DNA from: CAG-917 sp051883555
Lineage (GTDB): Bacteria > Bacillota > Clostridia > Christensenellales > CAG-917
Length of the DNA: 64,000 nt
NCBI GenBank assembly: GCA_051883555.1
Contig: JBJETY010000052.1
Location: 48,933-112,932 of the forward strand
Reading direction: 5' to 3'
Shown: positions 23,912 through 32,171 of the stretch, one piece after another
Layout of the letters: each line of letters begins with the position of its first letter
Numbering within the stretch: the stretch's first letter is position 1
Made by a program: the position numbers and the translations under genes
The notes under the pieces: model-generated
What the model was told of the DNA's origin: nothing
Databases searched by the model: none
Seen by the model: only the letters and a program-made list of their open reading frames with translations

Positions 23912-24637
23912 ATGAAAACTATTTTTATAACGGGCGGAAGCCGCGGAATAGGAGAAGCGATAGTAAGACGAGCGATAACAAAATATAACGTTGCGTTTTG
24001 CTATAAAAACAACTTTGAGAGAGCAATCGCTCTTGAAAAAGAACTTTTTGCCTTTGGCGGAGTGTATGCCGTAAGATGCGACGTGGCTGACAGAGCGGAC
24101 GTAGAGAAGGCGATAAGTGCCGTCAAAAAAAGATTCGGCAAAATCGATATTGCGGTTTTAAATGCGGGTATAGCAAGACAAAAGATGTTTTGCGATTTGT
24201 CGAATGCCGATTTGGAAGAAATGATGTCCGTCAATTTTACCGGCGGTTTTAACGTTGCACAGGAAGTGCTTAAAGATATGACAAGCAGAAAAAGCGGTAA
24301 AATCATTGCCGTTTCGTCAGTATGGGGTGAAGTAGGGGCAAGCTGCGAGGTCGATTATTCGGCGTCAAAGTCGGCTTTGATAGGAATGTGTAAGGCTTTG
24401 GCAAAAGAATATGCTCCGAGCGGCATAACCGTCAACGTCGTATCTCCCGGAGTTATAAAAACCGATATGCTTAACGGTTTTTCCGACGACGAACTCGCTT
24501 CTCTGACGGAGGAAATTCCGCTTGGCAGGCTCGGCACGGCGGACGACGTCGCCGAAGCGGTAATGTGCTTTGCCGACGGTCTCGACTACGTAACGGGGCA
24601 GGTGCTTGCGGTCAACGGCGGTTTTTCGATAAGATAA
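23912..24637 (+). CDS. Short-chain dehydrogenase/reductase, FabG-like
   Basis: A 241-residue classical SDR. The cofactor loop is TGGSRGIGEA (about residues 7-16), the NAG motif is at LNAGIA (about 85), and the catalytic Ser-Tyr-Lys set is SSVWG...YSASK (about 135 and 149-153). PGVIKTDM and the ending GQVLAVNGGFS match FabG-type 3-oxoacyl-ACP reductases. No fatty-acid genes are adjacent, so another keto/hydroxy substrate is equally possible. It is a single-gene unit with GCGGAG before the ATG and a terminator at 24806. Confidence 0.85.
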   Translation: MKTIFITGGSRGIGEAIVRRAITKYNVAFCYKNNFERAIALEKELFAFGGVYAVRCDVADRADVEKAISAVKKRFGKIDIAVLNAGIARQKMFCDLSNADLEEMMSVNFTGGFNVAQEVLKDMTSRKSGKIIAVSSVWGEVGASCEVDYSASKSALIGMCKALAKEYAPSGITVNVVSPGVIKTDMLNGFSDDELASLTEEIPLGRLGTADDVAEAVMCFADGLDYVTGQVLAVNGGFSIR

Positions 24638-24805
24638 CAAAGAAATACAAAAACGTGGTGTTTGTTTAAGTCTTAGGCGAATTTCAATTTCGAAAGAGGT
24701 CTCGAAAGACGTTAAAGAAAACGACGTTTATTTGAAGCGGAAAAAGGCTATAAAGCAAAATAGTTTGATTGATAAAGCAAATGAAGCAAATTAACGCAGC
24801 AATTT

Positions 24806-24832
24806 AAAACTCGGGTTTCCGAGTTTTATTTT
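24806..24832 (+). terminator. Rho-independent terminator of the SDR gene
   Basis: AAAACTCGG (24806-24814) pairs with CCGAGTTTT (24819-24827), followed by ATTTT. Confidence 0.8.
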
Positions 24833-25047
24833 AAAATTTTTTAAAAATTAATTCTTAATTTGCATAGCGTAAGCTATAAACAAATTTTTACAATTTGGAC
24901 TATATTAATTTAAAAATGTTCTCAAAAATTTCTATAATGATATTCGTAAGTTACGAAGCAATTCTTTTGAAATAAAAAAGCATTTGCTGACAATTTCCGG
25001 AAATTTTTACGGATGGAGCGATAAGATAAAATTTTTTTTCGGCTGTT

Positions 25048-25065
25048 TTGTTAATAAGTTAACCG
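25048..25065. promoter_or_regulatory. Rex-operator-like palindrome
   Basis: TTGTTAATAAGTTAACCG matches the published Rex consensus TTGTTAA-N4-TTAACAA at 12 of its 14 specified bases. It lies about 120 bp upstream of the large lipoprotein's -35, which is far for direct repression. Confidence 0.35.
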
Positions 25066-25183
25066 TTTTTTAAACTTGAATATGCAAAAATGAACAATTT
25101 AAGGTCGATAAAAAGAAAAATTTTTTTACTTTTGTTAAAAACAAAAAAATATTCAATAAATTTGCGCTAAATTTTTTTTGCTA

Positions 25184-25213
25184 TTGACAATTAAAAAGCA
25201 AATAAAGTATAAT
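25184..25213 (+). promoter_or_regulatory. Promoter of the large lipoprotein
   Basis: Perfect TTGACA (25184-25189) and TATAAT (25208-25213) with an 18-bp spacer. An ATG at 25215 falls before the transcript start and is not used. Confidence 0.85.
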
Positions 25214-25253
25214 TATGATACCTAATTTTAGAAACAAAATTTCAGGAGGAAAT

Positions 25254-28148
25254 ATGAAGAAGTTTAATTTGAAGACGTTAATGCTTATCGTATTGGCTTT
25301 GGTTATGGTCTTTGCTCTTGTCGCTTGTGGCGAAAAAAGTGATCCCGGCTCTACAAAGAAACCAAGCTCTACGACAGAAGTAAAGGCGTCAGATTATTTT
25401 AACGCATTGACGGAATCGATTAAATCAATCGGAAGTACGCCAATCAGCAAAACGCAAGATATCTATGCACAAATCGGTGCAGGTGTCAAACTTTCAAACG
25501 GAAGTAACGTAAATCTCGATCTCGCTGTAGAAATCGAACTCGTTTACGACCGCACGAACGATAACGCAAACAGTGCAGCTCACCTTGCTATTGTTGATAA
25601 GTCAGGCTCGCTCACTAAAGTAACGGAAGGCGGACAAGCTATTCTTGAATTGTACTACTTCCTTAACGACCCTACGTACATTTACATGAACGCATTCGAT
25701 CAACAAATCAAGTTGGAGTTTGACGCAGACGGAAACAAAAACGCTTCTCTTGCAGGAAACCTTACCGATTTCTTAACAAGCAACTTCGAAACGGGTATGT
25801 TTGCAGGTAAGAACCTTGACGGATTTATCACAACGATAGCAGATACGTTCGGTGATGATTTCACTTTGGACGTTTTGGTTGACACGATTGCTCAACAAAT
25901 TATGGGAATCAGCACTGCCGAACTTATCGGTAAGGTTGCAGAAATGATCGGTCAGGAAGCTTCCGATATCAACGGATTGCTCAATGCAGTATCGGGTATT
26001 TTGATTGACAGCGATAAAGACGTTACGAAAACGACCGAAGGAACAAAGACCGTATGGACAGCTAAACTCGGATCTTTGGTAAACGGTCTTATCAGCGGAA
26101 TGGCAGAAGGCATTCTTGACGACCAGTCGAGCCTTGCTCTTTCGTTCACGCTCGAAGGAAACGCAATCGACGAATTCTCAATAAGCGGCAAAACCGCTAT
26201 GTTGGGAACTGGTTCTAACGCTTCGAGATACGACCTTGAAATTGCTATCACAGATTTCAAGATTCAAGGCGTTGACGCAGCTGCAAAACCAATCAAAACT
26301 GTTGGCGAATATAAGGACGACTACGTTATAGAAGCAACTCTTACGGCAGACCTTGCAAAAGATAAGATCAAACTTACTTTTGAAGATCCGTTCACAACCG
26401 TTGCTGAAGACGACGACAAATGCTTTGCCGATATTTGCACAGAATTTCACAAAGACAAAGAAACTCTCGGAATTATCCTTCCAAACGGTACGGAAATCGA
26501 AGGCGAACTTATTGTAAACCTTACGGGCAAAGTATCTCTTGCAAATACGCTTGGTTTCTCTAAGGCATATTTCGAAATTCAATATAAATCAAAAGACGGC
26601 GCTACAATGGATACCGTTGTTGAAATGATTTATCAGGAAATCGAAGTTGCAGGCAAGAAACAAGGACAAGTTCAGATTGCAATCACGGATACCGACAACA
26701 AATACATCGGATTTATCAGAGACAACATCTTTGTTGCTATGATAAACGCTTTGTACAATGCAGAAGATAAATCTGAATACGGCTACTACGAAGATCAAAT
26801 CAATGCAATGTTCGACGCAATTCAGAACAAGAAGTATGCATTTACCCTTTCTAACATCCAACTTCAAGACCTCTTCCAGAACATATTCTTCGGTGAAAAG
26901 GAAGTAGGAAAAGCTGCAACGACAACAGAGATGAACACCCTTAACATGGTTGATGTCGAAATGAAAGCTGTTTTGAACAACTATGTACAAGTCGGTGCAG
27001 ACGCATACAAGCTTATTAAAGAAGCTAGCGAAAGCGGTGTAGAAATCGACACGGCAACTTATGCAATCAATGCTAAATCTCCATATGCAGGACAAAAAGT
27101 TGTCTTCTATACTGACGACAAAGACAATGATTTAGTATATTCTTATGCAAACCTCTTCAAGACATTTGCAAACGGAAAAGTTGAATCATATTATCCAATA
27201 AACTTCAATATCGCAAACATTTTGAATATTGCTCTTGACAATATGACGATTGCAAACAACAATCTTACGATTGCTACTGCCGGCGGTATCTTCGAAACCT
27301 TGTTCGGATATTCAGAACCAAGATCGGTAAAGAATAACGACTCATCGTTATATCGTGGCGGTGATAGGTACGGCTACATCTACATGGGTATCCTTGAAAC
27401 AGGAGCTCCCACGAATACGTACGGTGAGATCACAAGATATGATTCTATCTCAACGGCTGAAGAACTTTACGCAGCAGTTTACAAGGGAAGCGCTTCTGCA
27501 ATCAAACGTATGACTGAAGCAGGACTTCTTCAGGCAATCAAAATTGTTGAAGCAACAGACGGCAAGTATGCATATTTAAACGGCGAACTTGTTGTTTGGG
27601 AAAGCGGTGAAAAATATGACACTAACGTCAGATATAACCTTGAAAAAGGTTTCGAGACTGTCGGAGACGGTTGGTGCTATCAGAACGGTTACACGATGAA
27701 CAAAGAAGAAGCAGTCGTAATGTGGAAAGTTTCTGCAGGTGTTGAGATTACGGAAAGCGAATGGAACAGCATCGGCGTAATGACCATTCCAACCGCAGAA
27801 ACAATTTCAGGCCTTTACGATGAAGGTATCGTTAAGACGCTCAAAGATATGTTCGCAGGATCTAACCTTATTGAGAACTTCGATACTTTGAACGGAAACG
27901 AAATCTTTGACGATCTCCTTGCATTTGACGTCAAAGCAAATATCGTAACCGACGCAACTCACATCGCAGTTTCTGCTGAAATCGATGGCGTTGCAAAAGT
28001 TTCGTTCAACATCACAATCAGCACGGCAACTGCAAACGTAAAAGCTTTGGATAGTGCAATCGCAGCATTTAAAGCTAAATATGAAACAGCTAAGGCAATA
28101 AAGGGCGAATTCGTATTCGATATGTCTATCTGGATGCCTACGGTTTAA
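25254..28148 (+). CDS. Very large lipoprotein of unknown function (964 residues)
   Basis: An exported lipoprotein: signal peptide MKKFNLKTLMLIVLALVMV, lipobox LVACG (about residues 22-26), then a Ser/Thr/Lys linker and about 900 residues of beta-rich, acidic sequence with few Cys. It has no further membrane segments or LPxTG motif. I recognise no domain. A region at about 690-730 is Tyr/Gly-rich (YGYIYMG). AGGAGG sits five bases before the ATG at 25254, and the promoter is consensus. Codon use is shifted towards CTT, GCA, GGT and AAC compared with neighbours, which together indicates one of the more abundant proteins of the cell. It is a monocistronic unit with its own terminator. It is probably a surface binding or structural protein (inference). 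Confidence 0.8.
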   Translation: MKKFNLKTLMLIVLALVMVFALVACGEKSDPGSTKKPSSTTEVKASDYFNALTESIKSIGSTPISKTQDIYAQIGAGVKLSNGSNVNLDLAVEIELVYDRTNDNANSAAHLAIVDKSGSLTKVTEGGQAILELYYFLNDPTYIYMNAFDQQIKLEFDADGNKNASLAGNLTDFLTSNFETGMFAGKNLDGFITTIADTFGDDFTLDVLVDTIAQQIMGISTAELIGKVAEMIGQEASDINGLLNAVSGILIDSDKDVTKTTEGTKTVWTAKLGSLVNGLISGMAEGILDDQSSLALSFTLEGNAIDEFSISGKTAMLGTGSNASRYDLEIAITDFKIQGVDAAAKPIKTVGEYKDDYVIEATLTADLAKDKIKLTFEDPFTTVAEDDDKCFADICTEFHKDKETLGIILPNGTEIEGELIVNLTGKVSLANTLGFSKAYFEIQYKSKDGATMDTVVEMIYQEIEVAGKKQGQVQIAITDTDNKYIGFIRDNIFVAMINALYNAEDKSEYGYYEDQINAMFDAIQNKKYAFTLSNIQLQDLFQNIFFGEKEVGKAATTTEMNTLNMVDVEMKAVLNNYVQVGADAYKLIKEASESGVEIDTATYAINAKSPYAGQKVVFYTDDKDNDLVYSYANLFKTFANGKVESYYPINFNIANILNIALDNMTIANNNLTIATAGGIFETLFGYSEPRSVKNNDSSLYRGGDRYGYIYMGILETGAPTNTYGEITRYDSISTAEELYAAVYKGSASAIKRMTEAGLLQAIKIVEATDGKYAYLNGELVVWESGEKYDTNVRYNLEKGFETVGDGWCYQNGYTMNKEEAVVMWKVSAGVEITESEWNSIGVMTIPTAETISGLYDEGIVKTLKDMFAGSNLIENFDTLNGNEIFDDLLAFDVKANIVTDATHIAVSAEIDGVAKVSFNITISTATANVKALDSAIAAFKAKYETAKAIKGEFVFDMSIWMPTV

Positions 28149-28174
28149 TTAATAATTAAACTATAAAGATATAT

Positions 28175-28203
28175 AAAAGGACGACCTTTTGGTCGCCCTT
28201 TTA
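28175..28203 (+). terminator. Rho-independent terminator of the large lipoprotein
   Basis: AAAAGG-A-CGACC (28175-28186) pairs with GGTCG-C-CCTTTT (28191-28202), with one internal mismatch and loop TTTT. Confidence 0.8.
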
Positions 28204-28252
28204 TTATTTTTAAATAATATTTTATTAAGTAATATTGTTTAGTAATATATAC

Positions 28253-28343
28253 TATTAAGCGACACTATTAAGCAATACAATTAAATGATTCTATTAAGTG
28301 ATATTATTAAGCGATGCTATTAAGTAATATTATTTAGTGTTAT
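28253..28343. repeat. 13-bp tandem repeat, seven copies
   Basis: Units starting with TATTAAG or a close variant fall at 28253, 28266, 28279, 28292, 28305, 28318 and 28331, exactly 13 bp apart each time. The core is CTATTAAGCGATA. Confidence 0.85.
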
Positions 28344-28602
28344 TTTTAAATATATTATTTAGTAATGTTATTTTAAATTTAATCTATTGTTTTTAAAGTA
28401 GTCTATAAGTATTTATTTTTATTATTGTATATAATAATTTATCATTTATAAATTTAAAAATAATTTTGGATAATAAAAGCGGCTAAGGAAATATAAAGAC
28501 GACTTTCAGGCTGAAAGTTAAAACCGTGACGGGGTTTTCGTTAGCGTATATGATTTATTATTTTCTATTATGGCTATACTTTTTCTAAGTGTTATATTTC
28601 AC
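28344..28602. other. Gap upstream of the glutamine synthetase promoter
   Basis: Two adjacent hairpins are present: ACTTTCA/TGAAAGT (28502-28518) and AAAACC/GGTTTT (28520-28538). They lie upstream of the recognised promoter; no known riboswitch consensus was seen. No gene. Confidence 0.4.
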
Positions 28603-28631
28603 TTGAAATTTTTCCGATTATCAACTATAAT
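28603..28631 (+). promoter_or_regulatory. Promoter of glnN operon
   Basis: TTGAAA (28603-28608), 17-bp spacer, perfect TATAAT (28626-28631), about 28 bases before the ATG. Confidence 0.8.
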
Positions 28632-28659
28632 TTTTATAACTAAATTCAGCGGAGGGTTT

Positions 28660-30780
28660 ATGTCTAAACTTTTAACAGATGAAAAACGTATTACCGATTT
28701 CTTTGCGTGCGACGTCTTTGACGATAAAGCAATGAAAGAATATATGTCGGCAGAAGACTATGCTGCGTTTAAAGAGGTTACTCAAAACGGCTGCGAACTC
28801 AACAGACAACTTGCCGATAAAGTTGCCGACGCAATGAAAGAGTGGGCTATGGCAAAAGGGGCTACTCATTATACGCATTGGTTTCAACCGTTGACAGACG
28901 CTACCGCAGAAAAACACGACGCTTTTATTTCGATTGATAAGGGCGGCGAAGTTATACTTGAGTTTACAGGAAAAAACCTCATGCGAGGAGAGGCAGACGC
29001 TTCTTCTTTCCCTTCGGGCGGAATAAGAGCGACGTTCGAAGCAAGAGGCTATACAATCTGGGACGTTATGAGCCCTGCCTTCATAAAAAAATCGAAAGGC
29101 GGTGCCGGCGTGCTTTGTATTCCGACGGCATTTTGCTCGTTCGGCGGCGAGGCTCTCGACAAAAAAACGCCGTTGTTGCGTTCCATGGCATTTTTAGAAA
29201 GAGAAGCAAAAAGATTTTTAGCGTTAATCGGAAAACCTGCTAACAGAGTTTATCCGAACGTCGGCGGCGAGCAGGAATATTTCCTTATATCGAAAGAAGA
29301 TTATTTAAAACGTGAAGATTTAAAACTTACCGGACGTACGCTTTTTGGCGCAGCTCCGCCTAAGGGACAGGAAAAGAACGATCAGTATTATGCCAAAATC
29401 AAAGAAAACGTACTCGATTATATGGCAGACCTCAACGAAGCGTTGTGGAAACTCGGAATTACGGCAAAGACTCAGCACAACGAAGTCGCCCCGTCTCAGC
29501 ACGAGCTTGCACCTATTTTCGCTACCGCAAACATTGCTACCGACCAGAATCAGATTATTATGGAAACGATGAAAAAAGTCGCCGATTCTCACGGACTTAA
29601 ATGTTTGCTTCACGAAAAACCGTTTGCAGGCGTGAACGGAAGCGGCAAACATAACAATTGGTCGCTTTGCACCGATGACGGCAGAAATCTTTTAAGCATG
29701 GGTAAGGACGAAGATTCGCACAGGACTTTCTTTTTGTTTTTCCTTGCGGTTATCGCAGGCGTCGATGAATATCAGGATTTATTAAGAATGAGTTGTGCCT
29801 CGGCAGGAAACGACAGACGTATCGGCGGTCACGAAGCTCCGCCGGCTATCATTTCCGTTTACGTCGGCGATAAGATAGAAGCAATGCTCAAAGATATCGA
29901 GCATAACGTCGGAGAAGTCGATAACATTAAAGAATATCTTGAAATGGGCGTATCTACAATGCCTAAGCTTAAAAAGGACGACAGCGATCGCAATCGTACT
30001 TCGCCGTTTGCCTTTACGGGCAACAAGTTTGAATTCCGTATGGTCGGTTCGCAACAGACTCTTTCAACGCCAAACGTAATATTAAATACGATTACGGCAT
30101 ATACGCTCAGCCGTTTTTCGGATATTATCGAATCTCATAAGGGTGAGGACCTTAATAAAGTTCTGACTAAACTTATTTACGATGAATACGTAGCTCATAA
30201 ACGCATAATCTTCAACGGTAACAATTATTCCGAAGAATGGACGAAGGAAGCCGAAAAGCGAGGACTTTATAATTTAACTAACGCAGTAGACGCATTCGAA
30301 GCGTTAAACAGAAAAGAAGTCAGAGAACTTTTCGTTTCTAACGGAATATTCAGTGAAATCGAAATCGACGCAAGATACCGTATATATCTTACCGATTATT
30401 CGCAAACGATTAATATCGAAGCGCAGACAGCTTTATCGATTGCCAAGACGAGAATTTTGCCAAGCGTTATGAAATATCAGGGCGAAATAGCCGTGCAATA
30501 CGAAAGCCTGTCAAAATGCGGTTTGGGAAAAACTCATCTGGAAAAAGCGGAAATTCTCGACAAATACATTTCCGATTTTAATAAGGCAATCGGTGACCTC
30601 GAAACGGCGACGGAAAAGGCTCGCAAAACAACGGATTTGAAACAGCGAGCTGTAGTTTGTCGTGACGAAGTTAATCCAAAACTTGACAATTTGAGAAAAA
30701 TTGCCGACGATATGCAGTTAATTTGCGATAAAGCCGTTTGGCCGTATCCGAATTATCAAGACATTTTGTTCAGGGACTAA
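28660..30780 (+). CDS. glnN: Glutamine synthetase type III
   Basis: A 706-residue type III glutamine synthetase, which makes glutamine from glutamate, ammonia and ATP and forms large double-ring oligomers. The type III hallmarks are HWFQPLTD (about residues 68-75), EFTGKNLMRGEADASSFPSGG (about 96-116, diagnostic part FTGKNLMRGEADASSFPSGG), GGEQEYFLI, QHNEVAPSQHELAPIF and GVNGSGKHNNWS (ATP/metal). Types I and II are only 350-470 residues, so the subtype is certain. The ATG at 28660 is chosen for its GGAGGG site; an upstream in-frame ATG lies before the promoter. Two bases separate its stop from the next gene, so it leads a three-gene operon. Confidence 0.97.
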   Translation: MSKLLTDEKRITDFFACDVFDDKAMKEYMSAEDYAAFKEVTQNGCELNRQLADKVADAMKEWAMAKGATHYTHWFQPLTDATAEKHDAFISIDKGGEVILEFTGKNLMRGEADASSFPSGGIRATFEARGYTIWDVMSPAFIKKSKGGAGVLCIPTAFCSFGGEALDKKTPLLRSMAFLEREAKRFLALIGKPANRVYPNVGGEQEYFLISKEDYLKREDLKLTGRTLFGAAPPKGQEKNDQYYAKIKENVLDYMADLNEALWKLGITAKTQHNEVAPSQHELAPIFATANIATDQNQIIMETMKKVADSHGLKCLLHEKPFAGVNGSGKHNNWSLCTDDGRNLLSMGKDEDSHRTFFLFFLAVIAGVDEYQDLLRMSCASAGNDRRIGGHEAPPAIISVYVGDKIEAMLKDIEHNVGEVDNIKEYLEMGVSTMPKLKKDDSDRNRTSPFAFTGNKFEFRMVGSQQTLSTPNVILNTITAYTLSRFSDIIESHKGEDLNKVLTKLIYDEYVAHKRIIFNGNNYSEEWTKEAEKRGLYNLTNAVDAFEALNRKEVRELFVSNGIFSEIEIDARYRIYLTDYSQTINIEAQTALSIAKTRILPSVMKYQGEIAVQYESLSKCGLGKTHLEKAEILDKYISDFNKAIGDLETATEKARKTTDLKQRAVVCRDEVNPKLDNLRKIADDMQLICDKAVWPYPNYQDILFRD

Positions 30781-30782
30781 TT

Positions 30783-32171
30783 ATGAAAGAAAAGAAAGAA
30801 AAAAAAGAAAAGAAGAGCAGATTCGGCTTTTTCAGTCGCAAAAAAAACGACGCCGTCGAATTGACGGAAAAAGAGAGCGTTGAAGAAATGCCAGAAGAAG
30901 TTCAGGAAGAAGAAGTCAAAACGGAAGAAAAAATTAAAGAGTTTTTCGTAGAGCCGGAACTCGAAGCCGTTGACTATTATGAGTTTATCGAAACGGAAAC
31001 AAAAAAGATGGAAAATCATAAAGCGCGCGTCGCAGGAAGCTGGGGCGAAAAACGCGCTGCAAGAATGATACGAGACGATAGCATAAAACTTCTCGGCATA
31101 CCTTCGAGGTTGGAACCGTTTTACAGCCGCAGTTTTAAAGGCAGACCGTGTTTTTTGTTGCTCGGTATCGTTTATGCCGTCTGTTTTATACTTTTTCTCA
31201 CGTCGTTTGCCGGCGGAATTTACGGCTACGTGTCGGCAGCCGTATCGCTTGTGGGAATGATTGTTTCGACGGCGTTTTTGGTTTCTTTGTATATAGGATA
31301 TCCTTTTGCGCAAAAACTGCTTAAAAAGACGACTTCGTATAACGTCGTGTCTACCGTAAAGGCGAAGGGCGAAGCAAAAAAGAATATTATCATTTCTGCA
31401 AATTACGATTCAAAATACGGAAACAATTTTAAAATCAGCGATAAAGTTCGTTTCTGGCTTATCGAAGTTTCTCTTATCACAATTGCCGTGTTTGCATTGC
31501 TTGTTATAGTAAGACTTATTGTAGGCGTTGAAACGGTTGCGGCAAAAGCGAGTCTTATCGTGATTTCCGCCATTTTCGCTATTCCGTCTATTTTGATATT
31601 AATTCTGACTTTTTCGTTGTCTAAGAATAAAGTTGAAGAAAACAACGGTCTGTCTACTTCTGTGGCATTAGCCGCCGTCAGATATCTGATTGACGAGGAT
31701 ATGATTAAAAAAGATACTGCCGTGACGTTCGTTGCGTTCGGCGGTGAGAATGCAGGTCACGACGGAGCTAACGCCTTTGTCGAGCAGCATAAAGACACGC
31801 CTATGTTTGAAAACGCCGTCTTTATCAATATGGAAGATATAATTGAAAGAAAATATTTTGTCGCAACGACGGACGGAGTGCACAAACACGATTTTGACCG
31901 GTCGCTTGTCGATTTGGCAAAAGACGTAGCCGATGAGCTTGAAATCGAAATTAACGAAGAAGGCAAAAATTTCGGAGCGCTCAGCGGCTATGCGGCGACA
32001 GCGTTTGAAAAAGCGGGCGTTCCAAGCGTAACGCTGGTAGCCCGAGACAAAAATCCGTTAAGAGAAATTACCGTTGAAGACAGCGATATTTCCGACGTAA
32101 CGCAAAATTGTTTTAAACTTTTGGTTGAAATAACCAAAAAGATATTGGAGGACAAAATTGAAAAAGGCTGA
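30783..32171 (+). CDS. M28-peptidase-like membrane protein with degenerate active site
   Basis: A 462-residue protein. Residues 1-80 are Lys/Glu-rich and cytoplasmic. Membrane helices lie at about 122-141, 145-175, 223-245 and 255-280. The domain around them resembles M28 zinc aminopeptidases. The family's HxD metal motif appears as NYDS (207-210), the DN motif as ENNG (286-289), the Glu-Glu pair as FGGENAGHDGANAF (319-332), and NxD as NMED (349-352). The general-base Glu seems kept, but the His, Asp and second Glu zinc ligands are replaced and no C-terminal ligand His is evident. The second helix pair is inserted between the first two motifs. I infer a non-catalytic scaffold or sensor. It starts two bases after glnN and overlaps the next gene by 14 bases. 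Confidence 0.6.
   Translation: MKEKKEKKEKKSRFGFFSRKKNDAVELTEKESVEEMPEEVQEEEVKTEEKIKEFFVEPELEAVDYYEFIETETKKMENHKARVAGSWGEKRAARMIRDDSIKLLGIPSRLEPFYSRSFKGRPCFLLLGIVYAVCFILFLTSFAGGIYGYVSAAVSLVGMIVSTAFLVSLYIGYPFAQKLLKKTTSYNVVSTVKAKGEAKKNIIISANYDSKYGNNFKISDKVRFWLIEVSLITIAVFALLVIVRLIVGVETVAAKASLIVISAIFAIPSILILILTFSLSKNKVEENNGLSTSVALAAVRYLIDEDMIKKDTAVTFVAFGGENAGHDGANAFVEQHKDTPMFENAVFINMEDIIERKYFVATTDGVHKHDFDRSLVDLAKDVADELEIEINEEGKNFGALSGYAATAFEKAGVPSVTLVARDKNPLREITVEDSDISDVTQNCFKLLVEITKKILEDKIEKG

Larger units (their letters stand above)
24638..25183. other. Intergenic gap
   Basis: It holds the SDR terminator (24806-24832), a long AT-rich run and a Rex-operator-like site (25048-25065). No gene is seen. 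Confidence 0.5.

Noticed and set aside
28460..28600. Glutamine riboswitch upstream of glnN
   Set aside because: Two hairpins are present but the conserved glnA-RNA words are absent, and they lie upstream of the recognised promoter.
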